Positions 29,378 to 37,705 of a stretch of DNA of 64,000 nt are shown here, one piece after another (position 1 is the first letter of the stretch; each line of letters begins with the position of its first letter). Source of the stretch: Shinella granuli (GTDB lineage: Bacteria > Pseudomonadota > Alphaproteobacteria > Rhizobiales > Rhizobiaceae). The notes beneath the pieces were generated by a model. The model did not search any database and was not told where the DNA came from. It was given only the letters and a program-made list of their open reading frames with translations. The stretch lies in contig NZ_SLVX01000017.1 of assembly GCF_004341885.1 (NCBI RefSeq), positions 62,001 to 126,000 of the forward strand, written 5' to 3'. Both the position numbers and the translations under genes were made by a program.

Positions 29378-30628
29378 TCACTCAGCAATCCCCGCCGTCT
29401 CGATCACCGCATGGAGCAGCACGTCGGCGCCGGCGGCGGCCCATTCCTTGGAAATGTCCTCCGCCTCGTTGTGCGAGAGGCCGTCCACGCAGGGGCACAT
29501 GATCATCGTGGCCGGCGCCACCCGGGCGGCCCAGCAGGCGTCGTGGCCGGCGCCGGAGATGATGTCCCTATGGCTGTAGCCGAGGTCCTCGGCCGCCTTG
29601 CGGACGGTGGCGACCAGCGTCGGGTCGAAGGTGACGGGGTCGAAATGGCCGACCGGCTCGACGGAACAGCCGACGCCGAGCGCCTCGCAGATCTTCGGCG
29701 CCTCCGCCTCGATGCGGGTGCGCATGCCGTCGAGTTTCGCCTGGTCCGGCGAGCGGATGTCGACGGTGAAGACGACCTTGCCGGGCAGCACGTTGCGCGA
29801 GTTCGGCGAGAAGAACACCTGGCCGACGCCGCCGACGGCGCCCGGCTGGTTCTCCATCGCGACCATCTGCACCATTTCGAGGATGCGGGCCATGGCGAGG
29901 CCGGCATTGACGCGCATGGTCATCGGCGTCGAGCCGGTATGCGCCTCGCGGCCGGTCAGCGTGAATTCCAGCCACCACAGGCCCTGGCAGTGGGTGACGA
30001 CGCCGATATCCTTGCCTTCCGCTTCGAGGATCGGGCCCTGCTCGATGTGATATTCGAAATAGGCGTGCATTTTTCGCGCGCCGACCTCTTCGTCGCCGAC
30101 CCAGCCGATGCGCTGCAATTCCTCGCCGAAGGTTTTTCCCTCCGGGTCCTTGCGGCCGTAGGCGTAGTCCTGCGTATGCACGCCGGCGAAGACGCCGGAG
30201 GCGAGCATGGCGGGGGCGAAGCGCGCGCCTTCCTCGTTCGTCCAGTTGGTGACGACGATCGGGTGCTTCGTGCGGATGCCGAGGTCGTTCAGCGAGCGCA
30301 CGACCTCCAGGCCCGCCAGCACGCCGAGCACGCCGTCATATTTGCCGCCCGTCGGCTGCGTATCGAGATGCGAGCCGACATAGACGGGCAGGGCGTCGGG
30401 GTCCGTGCCTTCGCGCGTCATGAACATGTTGCCCATCGTGTCGACGCCCATGGTGAGGCCCGCGCCGTCGCACCAGGCCTGGAACAGGCGGCGGCCCTCG
30501 GCGTCCGAATCGGTCAGCGTCTGGCGATTGTTGCCGCCGGCAATGCCGGGGCCGATCTTCGCCATGTCCATAAGGGAATCCCACAGGCGGTCCGCGTTGA
30601 CACGCATGTTCTCGCCGGGTGCGGCCAT
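29378..30628 (-). CDS. Zn-dependent amidohydrolase (beta-ureidopropionase / N-carbamoyl amino acid hydrolase, M20 family)
   Basis: A 416-residue M20/HyuC-type enzyme. Metal-site motifs are present: GSHLDTQPTGGKYDGVLGV, NEEGARF, and a late SGAGHDA. The GREAHTGSTPM segment belongs to the dimerisation domain. Together with HydA and PreTA it would hydrolyse N-carbamoyl-beta-alanine to beta-alanine, CO2 and ammonia. A RutR-like operator lies 123-138 bp upstream. Allantoate amidohydrolase is the main alternative within this family; context favours the pyrimidine pathway. Confidence 0.88.
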   Translation of the reverse strand: MAAPGENMRVNADRLWDSLMDMAKIGPGIAGGNNRQTLTDSDAEGRRLFQAWCDGAGLTMGVDTMGNMFMTREGTDPDALPVYVGSHLDTQPTGGKYDGVLGVLAGLEVVRSLNDLGIRTKHPIVVTNWTNEEGARFAPAMLASGVFAGVHTQDYAYGRKDPEGKTFGEELQRIGWVGDEEVGARKMHAYFEYHIEQGPILEAEGKDIGVVTHCQGLWWLEFTLTGREAHTGSTPMTMRVNAGLAMARILEMVQMVAMENQPGAVGGVGQVFFSPNSRNVLPGKVVFTVDIRSPDQAKLDGMRTRIEAEAPKICEALGVGCSVEPVGHFDPVTFDPTLVATVRKAAEDLGYSHRDIISGAGHDACWAARVAPATMIMCPCVDGLSHNEAEDISKEWAAAGADVLLHAVIETAGIAE

Positions 30629-30750
30629 GTCTATGCTCCCATGTCATCGGGCTTTTGCAGCCCCATTTTCGTTCCCACCGGCTGGCGGCGCCCTTGTTGT
30701 TTTGCGCCTTCCGATCAGCAGTTGCCTTTGTGCGATAACTGTCTGATAAT

Positions 30751-30766
30751 TTGACCGGTTGGTAAA
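30751..30766. promoter_or_regulatory. RutR-like palindromic operator between amidase and TetR genes
   Basis: The 16-bp site TTGACCGGTTGGTAAA matches the E. coli RutR consensus TTGACCA-N2-TGGTCAA at 12 of the 14 defined positions. It lies between the divergent amidase and TetR-family genes. A similar site occurs before preT. It is the most likely target of the adjacent RutR-like regulator. Confidence 0.65.
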
Positions 30767-30897
30767 CATTACAGCTTCCGTTGCGGCACTCAAGCCGAAA
30801 AACCAAAAACTTGGGCTGCATCCAAGAAAATGGCGGCTGGTTAAACTGGTGAATTTGGCGGCACTTTTCCCGGCGACGGGATGGCCGAGGGGGCACG

Positions 30898-31548
30898 ATG
30901 GCATTACCAAGGGCGGCGAGGACACAGCGGCGCACGCGCATCCAGGAGGCGAAGGAGGAGCAGATCCTCGAAGCGGCGCTGGAGGTCTTCTCCCTGCACG
31001 GCTTTCGCGGCGCCACCGTCGACCAGATCGCCGAGGTCGCCGGCATGTCCAAGCCGAACCTGCTCTACTATTTCCGCACCAAGGAGGCGATGCACCGGGC
31101 GCTGATCACCCGGGTGCTCGATACCTGGCTCGATCCCTTGCGCGAATTCGATGCGGAGGGCAATCCGGTGTCGGAGATCCGCAGCTATATCCGCCGCAAG
31201 CTGGAAATGGCACGGGATTTTCCGCGCGAGAGCCGGCTGTTCGCCAATGAAATCCTGCAGGGGGCGCCGAACATCGAGGACGAGCTGAAGGGGCCGCTGA
31301 AATCGCTCGTCGACGAGAAGGCGGAGGTCATCCGCACCTGGGCGAAGGCGGGCAAGATCGCCAAATGCGACCCGTACCACCTCATTTTCTCCATCTGGTC
31401 GACGACCCAGCACTATGCCGACTTCGACGTGCAGGTGCGGGCCGTGCTGGGGCAGAACCAGGCCGGCGAGGGGCGGTTCGAGGATGCGGCGCGCTTCCTC
31501 GAGCAGCTTTTCCTAACCGGCCTCAATGTCAGCGAGCAGCCGGCGTAG
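30898..31548 (+). CDS. TetR-family regulator, RutR-like
   Basis: A 216-residue TetR protein with an N-terminal helix-turn-helix (GATVDQIAEVAGMSKPNLLYYFRTKEAMH) and a C-terminal domain resembling RutR (LFANEILQGAP, IFSIWSTTQHYADFDVQV). RutR regulators sense uracil or thymine and release DNA when pyrimidines are present. A GAGGGGG ribosome binding site precedes the ATG. It is divergent from the amidase gene, with a RutR-like site between. Its last 20 bp overlap the convergent opgC gene. Confidence 0.85.
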   Translation: MALPRAARTQRRTRIQEAKEEQILEAALEVFSLHGFRGATVDQIAEVAGMSKPNLLYYFRTKEAMHRALITRVLDTWLDPLREFDAEGNPVSEIRSYIRRKLEMARDFPRESRLFANEILQGAPNIEDELKGPLKSLVDEKAEVIRTWAKAGKIAKCDPYHLIFSIWSTTQHYADFDVQVRAVLGQNQAGEGRFEDAARFLEQLFLTGLNVSEQPA

Positions 31549-32752
31549 ATTTCGACTTGGCCGGCTCCACCTTGGGCTGGCCGAAGAGGCTTGCGGCGAT
31601 CTGCTCGCGTTCGCGCCACAGGGCCGGCAGGGCGAGAAGCGCAATGCAGACGACGGCGATCGACGTCTTGGTGAGCTGCGAGAGTTCCGGCGTGCGCCCG
31701 TCCGCATAATAGACCGCGTAGACGATGGCGACATGCCAGACATAGACCTGCAGCGAATGGCGGCCGAGCAGGCGCAGGAAGCGCAGGGTGAACACGCCGG
31801 TGACGATGCCCGCGAGCTTGCGGACCCACAGGTTGTGGTGCTTCGGCCCGGCGATCAGCAGCCAGGCGAGACCGGTGGCGACGGCCGCGAAGTTCAGGAG
31901 GTAGACCGGGCCGAAATCGGCGCGGATCTCCATGGTCGCGAACTTGTCGAGCACGGACTGCGGCAGCAGGTCCCAGGCCGTGACGATGCGCAGCGGCAGG
32001 AAGAACAGGCAGATGGCGAGCGCGACCTTCGGCAGCCGCGTCTTTTCCGGGGAGAAGATGCGGTTCCAGTCGATCCTGTCCTGCGCGGTCAGCGCACCGA
32101 TGACCAGGGCGGAGAAGAACACGATCTGCCAGCCCAGCATGTTGAAGCTTGCGCGGATGCCCTGGCCGTCGGAGCCGGTGAACAGGGTGTTCAGGGGATC
32201 GGTGAGGAAGCGTTGCAGGCCGAGCTGCGCGGCCATCCAGACGATCAGCGAACCGGCCAGCACCTGCGCCCATTTTCCCTTCAGGCAGAGCCAGACGAGC
32301 GGCGGGGCGAACAGCATGTAGACGATGTATTGCGGCAGGATGTCCATGAACGTCGGCTGGAACAGGAAGGCGGCGATCGCCGCCAGCCGCAGCGGTTCGT
32401 CGAAATTCGTATAGCCGAGCCAGTTGTACCAGAGCCGATAGGCGTCAGGCAGGAACATCTGCACGACGAGCACCGCCATGACCGTGCCCATGGCGTAGCG
32501 GTAGAGCTCGAAGGCGCGGTTGCGGATGAGCTGGCGGCCGGTGTCATAACCGTATTTCAGCATCTTGCGGGCATAGACCATGCCGATGAGCAGACCCGAG
32601 AGGAACACGAAGCCCTGGGCGTCCTCCACGAAGGCGAACTGGCGATGGTTCACTTCCATCATCCAGTAACCGCCGACAAAGACGAGGTGATTGATCAGCA
32701 TGAAGACGAGGAAGTAGCCTCGCATGCCGTCGATGATCTCAAACCGCTTCAA
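31529..32752 (-). CDS. opgC: OpgC-family membrane acyltransferase-like protein
   Basis: A 407-residue integral membrane protein with about ten hydrophobic helices and an N-terminal FEIIDGMRGYFLVFMLINH motif typical of OpgC. In rhizobia and Brucella OpgC succinylates cyclic beta-glucans in the periplasm. The TTG start at 32752 is chosen because GGAG lies 7 bp upstream and the conserved KRFEIIDG begins there. A perfect EcfG-type promoter lies 46-70 bp upstream, linking it to the general stress response. Confidence 0.85.
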   Translation of the reverse strand: MKRFEIIDGMRGYFLVFMLINHLVFVGGYWMMEVNHRQFAFVEDAQGFVFLSGLLIGMVYARKMLKYGYDTGRQLIRNRAFELYRYAMGTVMAVLVVQMFLPDAYRLWYNWLGYTNFDEPLRLAAIAAFLFQPTFMDILPQYIVYMLFAPPLVWLCLKGKWAQVLAGSLIVWMAAQLGLQRFLTDPLNTLFTGSDGQGIRASFNMLGWQIVFFSALVIGALTAQDRIDWNRIFSPEKTRLPKVALAICLFFLPLRIVTAWDLLPQSVLDKFATMEIRADFGPVYLLNFAAVATGLAWLLIAGPKHHNLWVRKLAGIVTGVFTLRFLRLLGRHSLQVYVWHVAIVYAVYYADGRTPELSQLTKTSIAVVCIALLALPALWREREQIAASLFGQPKVEPAKSKSTPAAR

Positions 32753-32797
32753 ATTATGCGCTCCGCCAATACTCAAGGTGCGCCCCAACGGGTCCGC

Positions 32798-32822
32798 AAC
32801 GCATGAGGCGGCGAATCGTTCC
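32798..32822 (-). promoter_or_regulatory. EcfG-type promoter for opgC
   Basis: On the minus strand GGAAC is followed after exactly 16 bases by CGTT, a perfect match to the EcfG/RpoE2 consensus. The predicted transcript starts about 40 bp before the TTG start of opgC, near 32790. It lies in the 78-bp gap to the DMT transporter gene. Confidence 0.75.
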
Positions 32823-32830
32823 AGAAAAAA

Positions 32831-33769
32831 TCAATCCGGCAGAAGCGCCATCAGCGCCAGGCCACCGGCGGTGACGAGGGCGCCGGCCAGCACCGGCAGG
32901 CTCGCCCAGCCATGGCCCAGAACACCTTCGAGCAGGATGATGAAGCTCGGCGTCAGGTAGCCGTAGCCGAGCACCTTGGAGGCGGGCAGGCGCATCGAAG
33001 CATATTGCAGCAGCAGGAAGGTGCCGGCCGTGGTGACCACCGCAAGATAGGTGACGGCGGCATAGACGGCGAAGGGCAGGGCGGAAAAATCCGTCTCGAC
33101 GAGGCCGCCTATGCCCGGCGGCATCAGCCAGAGCGTCGCGCCCACCGTGACCCAGAAGCCGAATGCGACGGCCGATTCGCCCCGGTCGAAGCGGCGGATC
33201 AGCGGCACGTAGAGCGCATGGCAGATGACGCCGACGAAGAAGATCATCTCGCCGGCGCCGACATCGAAGGCGAGGATGGCCTGGATGTTGCCGCGGAAGA
33301 TCACCCAGACGGCGCCGGCGGCGGCGATGAGCAGGCCGGCGAGCACGCCGGGCCGGGTCCGTTGCCCGAGCACCGGCAGCGCGAAGCCGGCGCTCAGCAG
33401 CGGCATCAGCGTGAAGACGGCGCCGGTGGCGACGGGGCTGGTGAATTCCAGCGCCATGAACATGGTGAGCATGTAGACGGCGATCAGCCCGCCGAGCAGC
33501 AGGAAGCGCCAGGCCTGCTTCGGCAGGGCCACCGGAACCCGGAAGGCGCCGAAGGCGAGCGCCGCCATGACGACGACGGTCAGGATGTAGCGCCAGAGCA
33601 TCAGCGGCTCGGCCTCCATGTAGCGCGCCGCAAGCCCCCCGAAGGAGAAGGAGCCGGCGATCAGCACCGCAAAGAGCAGCATGGCGAGGTGGCCCTTCAG
33701 CTTTTCGTGGCCTTTGGCGTGAATGGAAAGGCCTGCCGGGGCCGGCATACGCTTCGTCAAGAAAATCAT
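32831..33769 (-). CDS. DMT-superfamily (EamA) transporter
   Basis: A 312-residue inner-membrane protein with about ten hydrophobic segments arranged as two EamA repeats. The second repeat ends in LGYGYLTPSFIILLEGVLGHGWASLPVLAGA. The family exports small metabolites or drugs; no substrate can be assigned. In-frame ATGs at 33769 and 33748 are possible starts. It is divergent from exoD and lies upstream of opgC on the same strand. Confidence 0.85.
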   Translation of the reverse strand: MIFLTKRMPAPAGLSIHAKGHEKLKGHLAMLLFAVLIAGSFSFGGLAARYMEAEPLMLWRYILTVVVMAALAFGAFRVPVALPKQAWRFLLLGGLIAVYMLTMFMALEFTSPVATGAVFTLMPLLSAGFALPVLGQRTRPGVLAGLLIAAAGAVWVIFRGNIQAILAFDVGAGEMIFFVGVICHALYVPLIRRFDRGESAVAFGFWVTVGATLWLMPPGIGGLVETDFSALPFAVYAAVTYLAVVTTAGTFLLLQYASMRLPASKVLGYGYLTPSFIILLEGVLGHGWASLPVLAGALVTAGGLALMALLPD

Positions 33770-33922
33770 CCTATTGTCTGCGGCGCGGCATGCTCATAGA
33801 GCAATTCCGGCAAGTGTGCGCGGCGGTCTTGCGTCCGCAAGTGCGAAAAATCGGGGTGCGCCGCTCCCACAGGAAAGCCGCAATCGCCGCCCATAGGCCG
33901 GCGGCACGCGAGAGGACATTGC

Positions 33923-34561
33923 ATGACGACGGCCATCGGCTTCAAGGACACGGACCGCAAGACGAGCGAACTGCTCGAAGACATCATCCAGTCGATCAAG
34001 GGTGAGCACATCACGCTGCGCGATCTGCTCGCGATGATGGGCGAAAGCGGCCTGCTTCTGCTCTGCGCCTTCCTGTCTCTGCCGTTCCTGTTCCCCGTCT
34101 CGATCCCTGGCGTCTCCACCGTCTTCGGCGCCGGCATCGTGCTGATCAGCGCGGCGATCACGCTCAACCGGCTGCCCTGGCTGCCCGGCAAGGTCGCCGA
34201 CCGGCGGCTCGAAAGCGGCAAGCTCCGGCCCGTGCTGGAGCGTGGCGTGACGTTCCTGCGCAAGATCGACCGGTTCTTCAAGCCGCGCATGACGGCGCTC
34301 ACCACGGGCGCGCTGATGAACCGCGTCAACGGCCTGGTGCTGATGGGAGCGGGACTGCTGCTCATGGCGCCGCTCGGGCTCATTCCCTTCTCCAACACGC
34401 TTCCCGGCGTCGCCATCCTCCTGCTCGCCGCCGGCATTTCGCAGCGCGACGGGCTGGTGGTGCTCGCGGGCTACGTGATGGTGGCGCTGACGATCGTCTA
34501 TTTCGCCGCGCTGGCGTTTCTGGCCTATAGCGCGGGGCAGAGTTTTCATTTCTTCGGGTGA
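33923..34561 (+). CDS. ExoD-family exopolysaccharide-related membrane protein
   Basis: A 212-residue protein with an amphipathic N-terminus and several hydrophobic helices. ExoD features are visible: the LLAMMGESGLLLLCAFLSLPFL region, IPGVSTVFGAGIVLIS, and MAPLGLIPFSNTLPGVAILLLA. ExoD affects exopolysaccharide production and alkaline tolerance in Sinorhizobium; its biochemical role is unknown. GAGAGGAC before the ATG supports the start. It stands alone, followed by a large inverted repeat. Confidence 0.85.
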   Translation: MTTAIGFKDTDRKTSELLEDIIQSIKGEHITLRDLLAMMGESGLLLLCAFLSLPFLFPVSIPGVSTVFGAGIVLISAAITLNRLPWLPGKVADRRLESGKLRPVLERGVTFLRKIDRFFKPRMTALTTGALMNRVNGLVLMGAGLLLMAPLGLIPFSNTLPGVAILLLAAGISQRDGLVVLAGYVMVALTIVYFAALAFLAYSAGQSFHFFG

Positions 34562-34600
34562 CGAGGGGCCGACTGCCTCGTCCTTACCCGATCCGCACTC

Positions 34601-34708
34601 CCTCTCCTTCGTCATCCTCGGGCTTGACCCGAGGATCCACGCACCACGGCATGGACCTGCTTTGTAGCATGGATCCTCGGGTCAAGCCCGAGGATGACGA
34701 AGGAGAGG
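34601..34708. repeat. Perfect 39-bp inverted repeat after exoD
   Basis: The arms 34601-34639 and 34670-34708 are perfect reverse complements separated by 30 bp. Each arm contains an inner palindrome (CCTCGGGCTTGACCCGAGG). It lies between the convergent exoD and preA genes. Such elements recur across many alphaproteobacterial genomes; here it could act as a bidirectional terminator-like structure. Confidence 0.88.
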
Positions 34709-34768
34709 TGCGCGCGCGACGGAGGCGGAGGCAGGGGGGGAAAAGGCCGGGCAAAAAACGCCTTCTCG

Positions 34769-36082
34769 TTACTCCGCCGCCTGCTTGGCCATCGGATTGT
34801 TCGGATGCGTCGTCCAGTTGGCGTAGTTCGGGTCGACCGGCTTGCCGGTGCGCTGGTCCAGGACGCCGGGCTCCAGGCCCACCATGGTGATGCAGTTCTC
34901 CACCGGGCAGACGTTGACGCAGAGGTTGCAGCCGACGCACTCGTCCTCCATCACCTCGAAATGCCGGATGCCGTCGACGAACTGCGTGATCGCCTGGTGC
35001 GAGGTGTCCTCGCAGGCGATGTGGCAGCGGCCGCACTTTATGCAGGCATCCTGGTCGATGCGGGCTTTGGCGATGTAGTTGAGGTTGAGGTACTGCCAGT
35101 CCGTGACGTTGGGCACCGCGCGGGCGATGATGTCGTCGAGGCTGCGGTGGCCCTTGGCGTCCATCCAGCTGGAGAGCCCGGTGATCATCTCCTGCACGAT
35201 CTTGAAGCCGTAGGTCATCGCCGCCGTGCAGACCTGCACGTTGCCGGCGCCGAGCGCCAGGAACTCCGCCGCGTCGTGCCAGGTGGTGATGCCGCCGATG
35301 CCCGAGATCGGCAGGCCGTAGGTTTCCGGATCGCGGGCGATCTCGGCGACCATGTTGAGGGCGATGGGTTTGACCGCCGGGCCGCAATAGCCGCCATGGG
35401 TGCCCTTGCCGCCGACCGTCGGGTTCGGCGCGAAATTGTCGAGGTCGACGGAGACGATCGAGTTGATCGTGTTGATCAGTGACACGGCGTCGGTGCCGCC
35501 GGCCTTTGCGGCGCGGGCCGGCTTGCGGATGTCGGTGATGTTGGGCGTCAGCTTGGTGATGACGGGCATGCGGGTGTACTGCTTGCACCAGCGCACGACC
35601 ATCTCGATATATTCCGGCACCTGGCCGACCGCCGCGCCCATGCCGCGCTCGGACATGCCGTGCGGACAGCCGAAATTGAGCTCGATGCCGTCCGCCCCGG
35701 TCTCTTCCACCAGCGGCAGGATCGCCTTCCAGCTCTCCTCCTCGCAGGGCACCATGATGGAGGCGATCAGCGCCCGGTCCGGCCAGTTCATCTTGACCTG
35801 CTTCATCTCGCGCAGGTTGGTGTAGAGGTCGCGGTCGGTGATCAGCTCGATATTGTTGAGGCCGAGCAGGCGGCGGTCGGCGCCCCAGATCGCGCCGTAG
35901 CGCGGGCCGTTGACGTTGACGACCGGCGGGCCTTCCTCGCCGAGCGTCTTCCAGACCACGCCGCCCCAGCCGGCCTTGAAGGCGCGCTCGACATTGTAGG
36001 CCTTGTCGGTCGGCGGCGCGGAGGCCAGCCAGAAGGGGTTGGGCGACTTGATGCCGACGAAAGTGTTGCGAAGATCAGCCAT
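34769..36082 (-). CDS. preA: NAD-dependent dihydropyrimidine dehydrogenase subunit PreA
   Basis: A 437-residue protein: an FMN-binding dihydroorotate-dehydrogenase-like TIM barrel (FVGIKSPNPFWLASAPPTDK, LNFGCPHGMSERGMGAAVGQ, GISGIGGITTWHDA) followed by two 4Fe-4S ferredoxin motifs near the C-terminus (CIKCGRCHIAC and CVGCNLCVNVCP). With PreT it reduces uracil or thymine to the dihydro form, the first step of the reductive pathway completed by HydA and the amidase. It lies 15 bp after preT on the same strand. Confidence 0.95.
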   Translation of the reverse strand: MADLRNTFVGIKSPNPFWLASAPPTDKAYNVERAFKAGWGGVVWKTLGEEGPPVVNVNGPRYGAIWGADRRLLGLNNIELITDRDLYTNLREMKQVKMNWPDRALIASIMVPCEEESWKAILPLVEETGADGIELNFGCPHGMSERGMGAAVGQVPEYIEMVVRWCKQYTRMPVITKLTPNITDIRKPARAAKAGGTDAVSLINTINSIVSVDLDNFAPNPTVGGKGTHGGYCGPAVKPIALNMVAEIARDPETYGLPISGIGGITTWHDAAEFLALGAGNVQVCTAAMTYGFKIVQEMITGLSSWMDAKGHRSLDDIIARAVPNVTDWQYLNLNYIAKARIDQDACIKCGRCHIACEDTSHQAITQFVDGIRHFEVMEDECVGCNLCVNVCPVENCITMVGLEPGVLDQRTGKPVDPNYANWTTHPNNPMAKQAAE

Positions 36083-36097
36083 GTCTCATCCTCCCCT

Positions 36098-37459
36098 TCA
36101 AGCGACGGCAACAGCGGGCTGCGCACCGGCGGCCAGCATGCGGTTGATGGAATCGGCCGCATCGCGGCCCTGTGCGACCGAGGTAACCGTCAGGTCCTCG
36201 CCGGCCTTCACGCAGTCGCCTCCCGCCCAGACATTGGCGATGGACGTGCGGCCTTCCGCGTCGATGGCGATGCGGTTGCCGGCCATGGCGAGCGAACCGA
36301 GGCCGCCAGCCTCGAAGGTCTGGCCGATGGCCTTGAAGATCTGGTCGGCGGCCAGCACCCCGGTCTCGCCGGTGCCTGTCAGCTTGCCGTCCCGCATCTC
36401 GGTATATTCCACCTCGATGCCGGCGACATGGCCATCTCTTGCGATGACGCGCTTCGGCTGCAGCCAGTGGCGGATCATCACGCCCTTGGAGGTCGCAAGG
36501 TCCTGCTCGAATTCCGAGGCGTTCATATGCTCCTTGCCGCGGCGGTAGCAGATCGTCACCTCTTCCGCGCCGAGCAGCTTCGCCTGCACGGCGGCGTCGA
36601 TCGCCGTCATGCCGCCGCCGATGACGACGACGCGCCGGCCGACCGGGATGGTCGCTTTGTCCGTCGCCTGGCGCAGCTCGGCGATGAAATCGACCGCATC
36701 GACGACGCCGGGCAGGTTCTCACCCTCCGCGCCGAGCGCGTTGACGCCGGCAAGGCCCATGCCGAGGAAGACGGCGTCGAAATTGGCGGTGAGGTCGGCA
36801 AGCGTGAAGTCGCGGCCGAGCTTCAGGCCGTTCTTCACCTCGATGCCGCCGATGGAAAGCACATAGTCGACTTCCGCCTGGGCGAAATCATCGACCGCCT
36901 TGTAGGTGGCGATGCCGTATTCGTTGAGGCCGCCGGCCTTTTCGCGCGCCTCGAAGATGACGACGTCGTGGCCGTTCATGGCGAGGCGGTGGGCGCAGGC
37001 GAGCCCCGCCGGGCCGGCTCCGACGACCGCCACGGCCTTGCCCGTGCGGGCGGCGCGCTCGTAGAAATGCTTGTTCTCCGTCATCGCGACATCGGTCGCG
37101 TAGCGCTGCAGGCGGCCGATCTCCACCGGGCGGTGCTCGGCGGTGTTGCGCACGCAGGCCTGCTCGCAGAGCGTCTCGGTGGGACAGACGCGGGCGCACA
37201 TGCCGCCCAGGATGTTCTGGTCGAAGATGGTCTTGGCCGAGCCGATCGGGTTGCCCGTCGAGATCTGGCGGATGAACAGCGGAATGTCGATGGAGGTGGG
37301 ACAGGCCGTCATGCACGGCGCGTCGTGACAGAAGTAACAGCGGTCGGCGGCGACCAGGGCCTCGTGATCGTCGAGGCGCGGATGAAGGTCGGAAAAGTTC
37401 GTCTCGTATTCGGTCGGCGCAAGACGCCCCCGATGGATCCCAGATTGCGTCGTTCCCAT
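36098..37459 (-). CDS. preT: NAD-dependent dihydropyrimidine dehydrogenase subunit PreT
   Basis: A 453-residue GltD-like flavoprotein. The N-terminal cysteine cluster (CYFCHDAPCMTACP, GGMCARVCPTETLCEQACV) binds Fe-S centres. A FAD site (VAVVGAGPAGLACAHRLAM) and a NAD(P)-binding motif (VVVIGGGMTAIDAA) follow. It passes electrons from NADH to PreA. It is the first gene of the preTA operon; a RutR-like operator is centred about 67 bp upstream of its start. Confidence 0.95.
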   Translation of the reverse strand: MGTTQSGIHRGRLAPTEYETNFSDLHPRLDDHEALVAADRCYFCHDAPCMTACPTSIDIPLFIRQISTGNPIGSAKTIFDQNILGGMCARVCPTETLCEQACVRNTAEHRPVEIGRLQRYATDVAMTENKHFYERAARTGKAVAVVGAGPAGLACAHRLAMNGHDVVIFEAREKAGGLNEYGIATYKAVDDFAQAEVDYVLSIGGIEVKNGLKLGRDFTLADLTANFDAVFLGMGLAGVNALGAEGENLPGVVDAVDFIAELRQATDKATIPVGRRVVVIGGGMTAIDAAVQAKLLGAEEVTICYRRGKEHMNASEFEQDLATSKGVMIRHWLQPKRVIARDGHVAGIEVEYTEMRDGKLTGTGETGVLAADQIFKAIGQTFEAGGLGSLAMAGNRIAIDAEGRTSIANVWAGGDCVKAGEDLTVTSVAQGRDAADSINRMLAAGAQPAVAVA

Positions 37460-37518
37460 GATTATCTCCCATTTGCGTGGGCTTTTTGAATGAGAGAACG
37501 GTAACCCAGCTTTATTTT

Positions 37519-37534
37519 TTTATCAAACGGTAAA
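37519..37534. promoter_or_regulatory. RutR-like palindromic operator upstream of preT
   Basis: Read on the minus strand, the site is TTTACCGTTTGATAAA, identical at 13 of 16 positions to the site before the amidase gene. It is centred about 67 bp before the preT start, in an AT-rich promoter-like stretch. Confidence 0.55.
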
Positions 37535-37705
37535 AGTTCAAAAGAAAGGCTGGTTTTTCAGGGCTTCCAGCAAAAATAAACATGAGAATTATGGTTATGT
37601 TTTCCTGCCGCCTTGCGGGGAGCTGTTCCGGCTGCGCCATCAGATGGCGTTTGACAGGTCGCCGGAAAAGATGCAGCAAATCGTCTGGAACAGCAGGGGA
37701 AAACG

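Noticed and set aside
30835-30860. A second RutR-like half-site near the TetR start (TGGTTAAACTGGTGAA)
   Set aside because: Symmetry is poor and only one half resembles the operator.
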